Assembly (NCBI GenBank): GCA_900769075.1
Contig: CAAGFE010000049.1
Coordinates: forward strand, 1-18,572
DNA: 18,572 nt
Direction: 5' to 3'
Source: Clostridia bacterium
GTDB lineage: Bacteria > Bacillota > Clostridia > Christensenellales > Aristaeellaceae
Both the position numbers and the translations under genes were made by a program. The notes beneath the pieces are model-generated. The model saw nothing but the letters and a program-made list of their open reading frames with translations, ran no database searches and was not told the origin of the DNA. Below are positions 16,457 through 18,572 of this stretch, in pieces (the first letter of the stretch is position 1; every line of letters begins with the position of its first letter).

Positions 16457-17083
16457 GTGAAACATACGAGAATTTTCGATACCCTCAAAGCCCGCGTAAC
16501 CGTCCCGCAGGCGGCTGCACACTACGGCGTCAGGATCGGGCAAAACGGCATGTGCTGCTGTCCGTTCCATTCGGACAAAACGCCCTCCATGAAGATCAAT
16601 GAAACTTACTATTACTGCTTCGGCTGTCACTCCACCGGCGACGTGATCGACTTCACCGCCAGGCTGTTCGATTTGTCTCCCCTCGATGCCGCGCGCAAGC
16701 TGGCATCGGATTTCGGCATTGACCCCAACACGCCGGTATCCGCCGCCGTCGCGCCTCCCTGTATCCGGAAGGAGGAATCCCAGCGGGATCGGGAGGGGCA
16801 TTGTGCCTCTGTACTGATCGAATATGAACGGCTCCTGAAAAATCGTCAGCAACGATTTGCTCCTGTTCATCCCTCGGAGGAATGGGATGACCGCTTCGTA
16901 TCCGCCAGCCATGCGCTGCCGCAGGTGTCCTACCTGATCGACTGCCTGTACGATGCAGATGCTTCGATGCGCAGGAACACCGCCGACTCTCTGCTTGGCG
17001 ACGGTACCATCCGCAGCATTGAGCGCTGGAACGCTGCCCACAGAGAGGAGGCTGATGCGCATGACGAAGCGCTTGCGGCCTGA
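16457..17083 (+). CDS. CHC2 zinc-finger primase-like protein
   Basis: This 208-aa protein begins with a DnaG-type CHC2 zinc-binding domain: C35, H38, C54 and C57, in CCCPFHSDKTPS and YYYCFGCHSTGDVI. The remaining 120 residues show no TOPRIM catalytic domain, so it is only the zinc-finger part of a primase or an accessory DNA-binding protein. The start is GTG at 16457; it is the only start codon after the upstream in-frame stop, and the AAGGAA next to it is unusually close. It ends 20 bp inside the next gene, which is in another frame. With that helicase gene it forms a split primase-helicase pair typical of plasmids and integrative elements. Confidence 0.85.
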   Translation: MKHTRIFDTLKARVTVPQAAAHYGVRIGQNGMCCCPFHSDKTPSMKINETYYYCFGCHSTGDVIDFTARLFDLSPLDAARKLASDFGIDPNTPVSAAVAPPCIRKEESQRDREGHCASVLIEYERLLKNRQQRFAPVHPSEEWDDRFVSASHALPQVSYLIDCLYDADASMRRNTADSLLGDGTIRSIERWNAAHREEADAHDEALAA

Positions 17084-18425
17084 CCAGTTCCCGCCTTGGT
17101 ACGATGGGCAGAGCATCAATGAAGCGGCTTTCTGCCGGGAGTTTCTGGCTTCGCACAAGCTGCTTTACACCGAAAACAGCTTCTTCACGCCGGAAGGACG
17201 CATGACCGACGAAGCGCCGCTCAAGACGGAAATCTACCAGATCATTGAGCCGTATGCGTCCACCAGCGTTCCGAAGAAGATTTCCAATATCATTGAGCTG
17301 CTGAAAATCACGGCGCACATCGACGACTTCCCGCCGCAAACCGACCGGATTCATGTGGCAAACGGCACGCTGTTTCTGGACGGATCGTTCTCTGCGTCCA
17401 AGGACAGAATCGTGCGCAGCCGCTTTCCGGTGGCCTACAATCCTTCTGCTCCCAGCCCGGAAACGTGGCTGGGCTTTCTTCATGGCCTTCTGTATGAAGA
17501 TGACATTCCCACCCTGCAGGAATACATCGGCTACTGCCTGATTCCCAGCAACAAGGGACAGCGCATGATGGTCGTCAAAGGCAACGGCGGCGAGGGCAAG
17601 TCACAGATCGGCACCGTTCTGTCCCATCTCTTTGGTTGCAACGCCAAGGACGGCAGCGTGGGCAAGGTGTCTGAAAACCGCTTTGCCCGCGCCGATCTGG
17701 AACACATTCATCTGCTGATCGACGACGACATGCGCATGGAGGCCCTGCGGCAGACCAACTACGTCAAGTCACTGGTCACGGCGCAGGGCCGCATGGATCT
17801 GGAGAAGAAGGGCAAGCAGAGCTATCAGGGCTGGATGTTTGCCCGGCTGCTGGCATTCAGCAATGGCGATCTCCAATCCCTCTACGACCGCAGCAACGGC
17901 TTCTATCGCCGCCAGCTGATTCTGACCACCAAGGAGCGCCCGCCGGACCGGGTGGACGATCCCGATATTGCGGAGAAGATGTGCCGCGAGTTGGAAGGCA
18001 TCCTCCTCTGGGCCTTTGAGGGGCTGCAGCGTCTGGTGGCGAATCATTTCCGCTTCACTGAAAGCGCCCGCGCCCGTTCCAACCGGGAAACGATTAAGCA
18101 GGACGCCAACAACGCGCTGCTCTTTATGGAGGCCGGAGACTACATCCGGCTCACGCCAGAAGGGAAGGTTGGCTCGCAGGAGCTCTACGAGATTTATACC
18201 GTATGGTGCCGGGAGAACGGCTTTTCACCGCTCAAAAACCGGAGCTTTTCGGAATTCCTGATTGCCAATCAGAAAAAGTACCACATCGAGCACTCCAACA
18301 ACCTAACGAACCTCGTCGGACGCCGCGTGTGGGGCTTTACCGGCATTGAGCCGGTGCTGAAGCTCCCGCTGCGAACCGCAGACGGCTGGCAGCGGGACTA
18401 CTCGGATGATAATCCCTTTATCTGA
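17061..18425 (+). CDS. SF3 helicase, P4/D5 primase C-terminal type
   Basis: The 454-aa protein is a replicative helicase of the phage/plasmid primase (P4) family. It has a D5_N-like region (about 20-160), Walker A GNGGEGKS (174-181), Walker B LLIDDDM (218-224) and a motif C Asn in AFSNGD (265-270, N268), with an arginine-finger-like DRSNGFYRR (276-284). A winged-helix-like end follows (about 365-430). The ATG at 17061 has AGGAGG (17046-17051) at 9 nt; an ATG at 17055 is too near that site, and a longer frame from 16953 runs over the primase gene. It probably unwinds the element's origin during replication of the excised circle. No separate Rep initiator is seen. Confidence 0.88.
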   Translation: MTKRLRPDQFPPWYDGQSINEAAFCREFLASHKLLYTENSFFTPEGRMTDEAPLKTEIYQIIEPYASTSVPKKISNIIELLKITAHIDDFPPQTDRIHVANGTLFLDGSFSASKDRIVRSRFPVAYNPSAPSPETWLGFLHGLLYEDDIPTLQEYIGYCLIPSNKGQRMMVVKGNGGEGKSQIGTVLSHLFGCNAKDGSVGKVSENRFARADLEHIHLLIDDDMRMEALRQTNYVKSLVTAQGRMDLEKKGKQSYQGWMFARLLAFSNGDLQSLYDRSNGFYRRQLILTTKERPPDRVDDPDIAEKMCRELEGILLWAFEGLQRLVANHFRFTESARARSNRETIKQDANNALLFMEAGDYIRLTPEGKVGSQELYEIYTVWCRENGFSPLKNRSFSEFLIANQKKYHIEHSNNLTNLVGRRVWGFTGIEPVLKLPLRTADGWQRDYSDDNPFI

Positions 18426-18462
18426 AATCACCCTATATGTGAGAATTTCCGCGATTCTCTGT

Positions 18463-18512
18463 GTACATACGTACACACATACATAGAGCTTTGTACACAT
18501 GTACGTATGTAC
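18463..18512. repeat. Palindromic GTAC-rich inverted repeat after the helicase gene
   Basis: GTACATACGTAC (18463-18474) and GTACGTATGTAC (18501-18512) are perfect reverse complements 26 bp apart. Between them lies GTACACATGTAC, itself a near palindrome, so several overlapping TGTAC/GTACA half-sites occur within 50 bp. No U-tract follows directly, so a simple terminator is less likely than a replication-origin or operator site. The rest of 18426-18572 shows nothing firm. Confidence 0.65.
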
Positions 18513-18572
18513 GCAGGGAAATGAGGTTTCCTTATTTATTTGACAAAATGAAGAATCACAAAACTGAAAAGG

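Noticed and set aside
16953..17060. Upstream extension of the SF3 helicase frame
   Set aside because: It overlaps the CHC2 primase gene in another frame, while ATG 17061 has AGGAGG at ideal spacing.
18540..18572. Promoter at the right edge (TTGACA at 18540-18545)
   Set aside because: No -10 hexamer is found at the proper distance before the window ends, so it cannot be supported.

Overview
The window is the end of a draft contig from a Bacillota genome, most likely a Clostridia-class anaerobe of gut type. The evidence is a complete minus-strand 16S rRNA gene with Clostridia-like sequence (family not resolvable by eye), an RlmD with the C-terminal tail common in Clostridia, and a Firmicutes-style accessory island. 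Bases 1-19 are residual Illumina adapter, so the left edge is an assembly break inside an rRNA operon, not biology.

Layout. (1) 20-2011, minus strand: part of the 16S-23S spacer, 16S rRNA, leader and a strong rrn promoter. Leader and spacer carry complementary arms that would form the pre-16S processing stem. (2) 2213-3993, plus: promoter, rlmD (23S rRNA m5U methyltransferase, with an extra tail of about 95 residues) and a terminator. (3) 4076-11434, plus: one tightly packed defence operon of an XRE regulator, hsdM, hsdS, a CD-NTase (cGAS/DncV-like), a Cap15-like 2TM/beta-barrel effector, and hsdR. The last two before hsdR form a minimal type I CBASS system inside a type I restriction-modification operon. 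The hsdS-CBASS block is visibly AT-richer than hsdM and hsdR, as expected of a swapped-in cassette. hsdR has lost its C-terminal quarter. (4) 11344-12479, minus: a 3'-truncated unknown gene fused tail-to-tail to the broken hsdR, plus a small unknown gene. (5) 12456-13483: an unusual non-coding zone with five copies of a module made of phased 10-bp iterons followed by an extended -10 promoter and a conserved 5' leader, ending in a terminator. (6) 13512-18425, plus: a plasmid-like mobilisable module of parM, parR, a probable oriT, a MobV relaxase, a CHC2 primase and an SF3 (P4/D5-like) helicase, followed by a palindromic sequence at the right edge.

How it fits together. The island downstream of rlmD joins a defence cassette to the replication, partition and mobilisation core of an integrated mobilisable element. 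The iteron modules upstream of parMR are good candidates for its centromere and autoregulatory region. The restriction subunit is probably inactive, while methylation (HsdM/HsdS) and CBASS look intact. No integrase, tRNA gene or CRISPR array is visible in the window.
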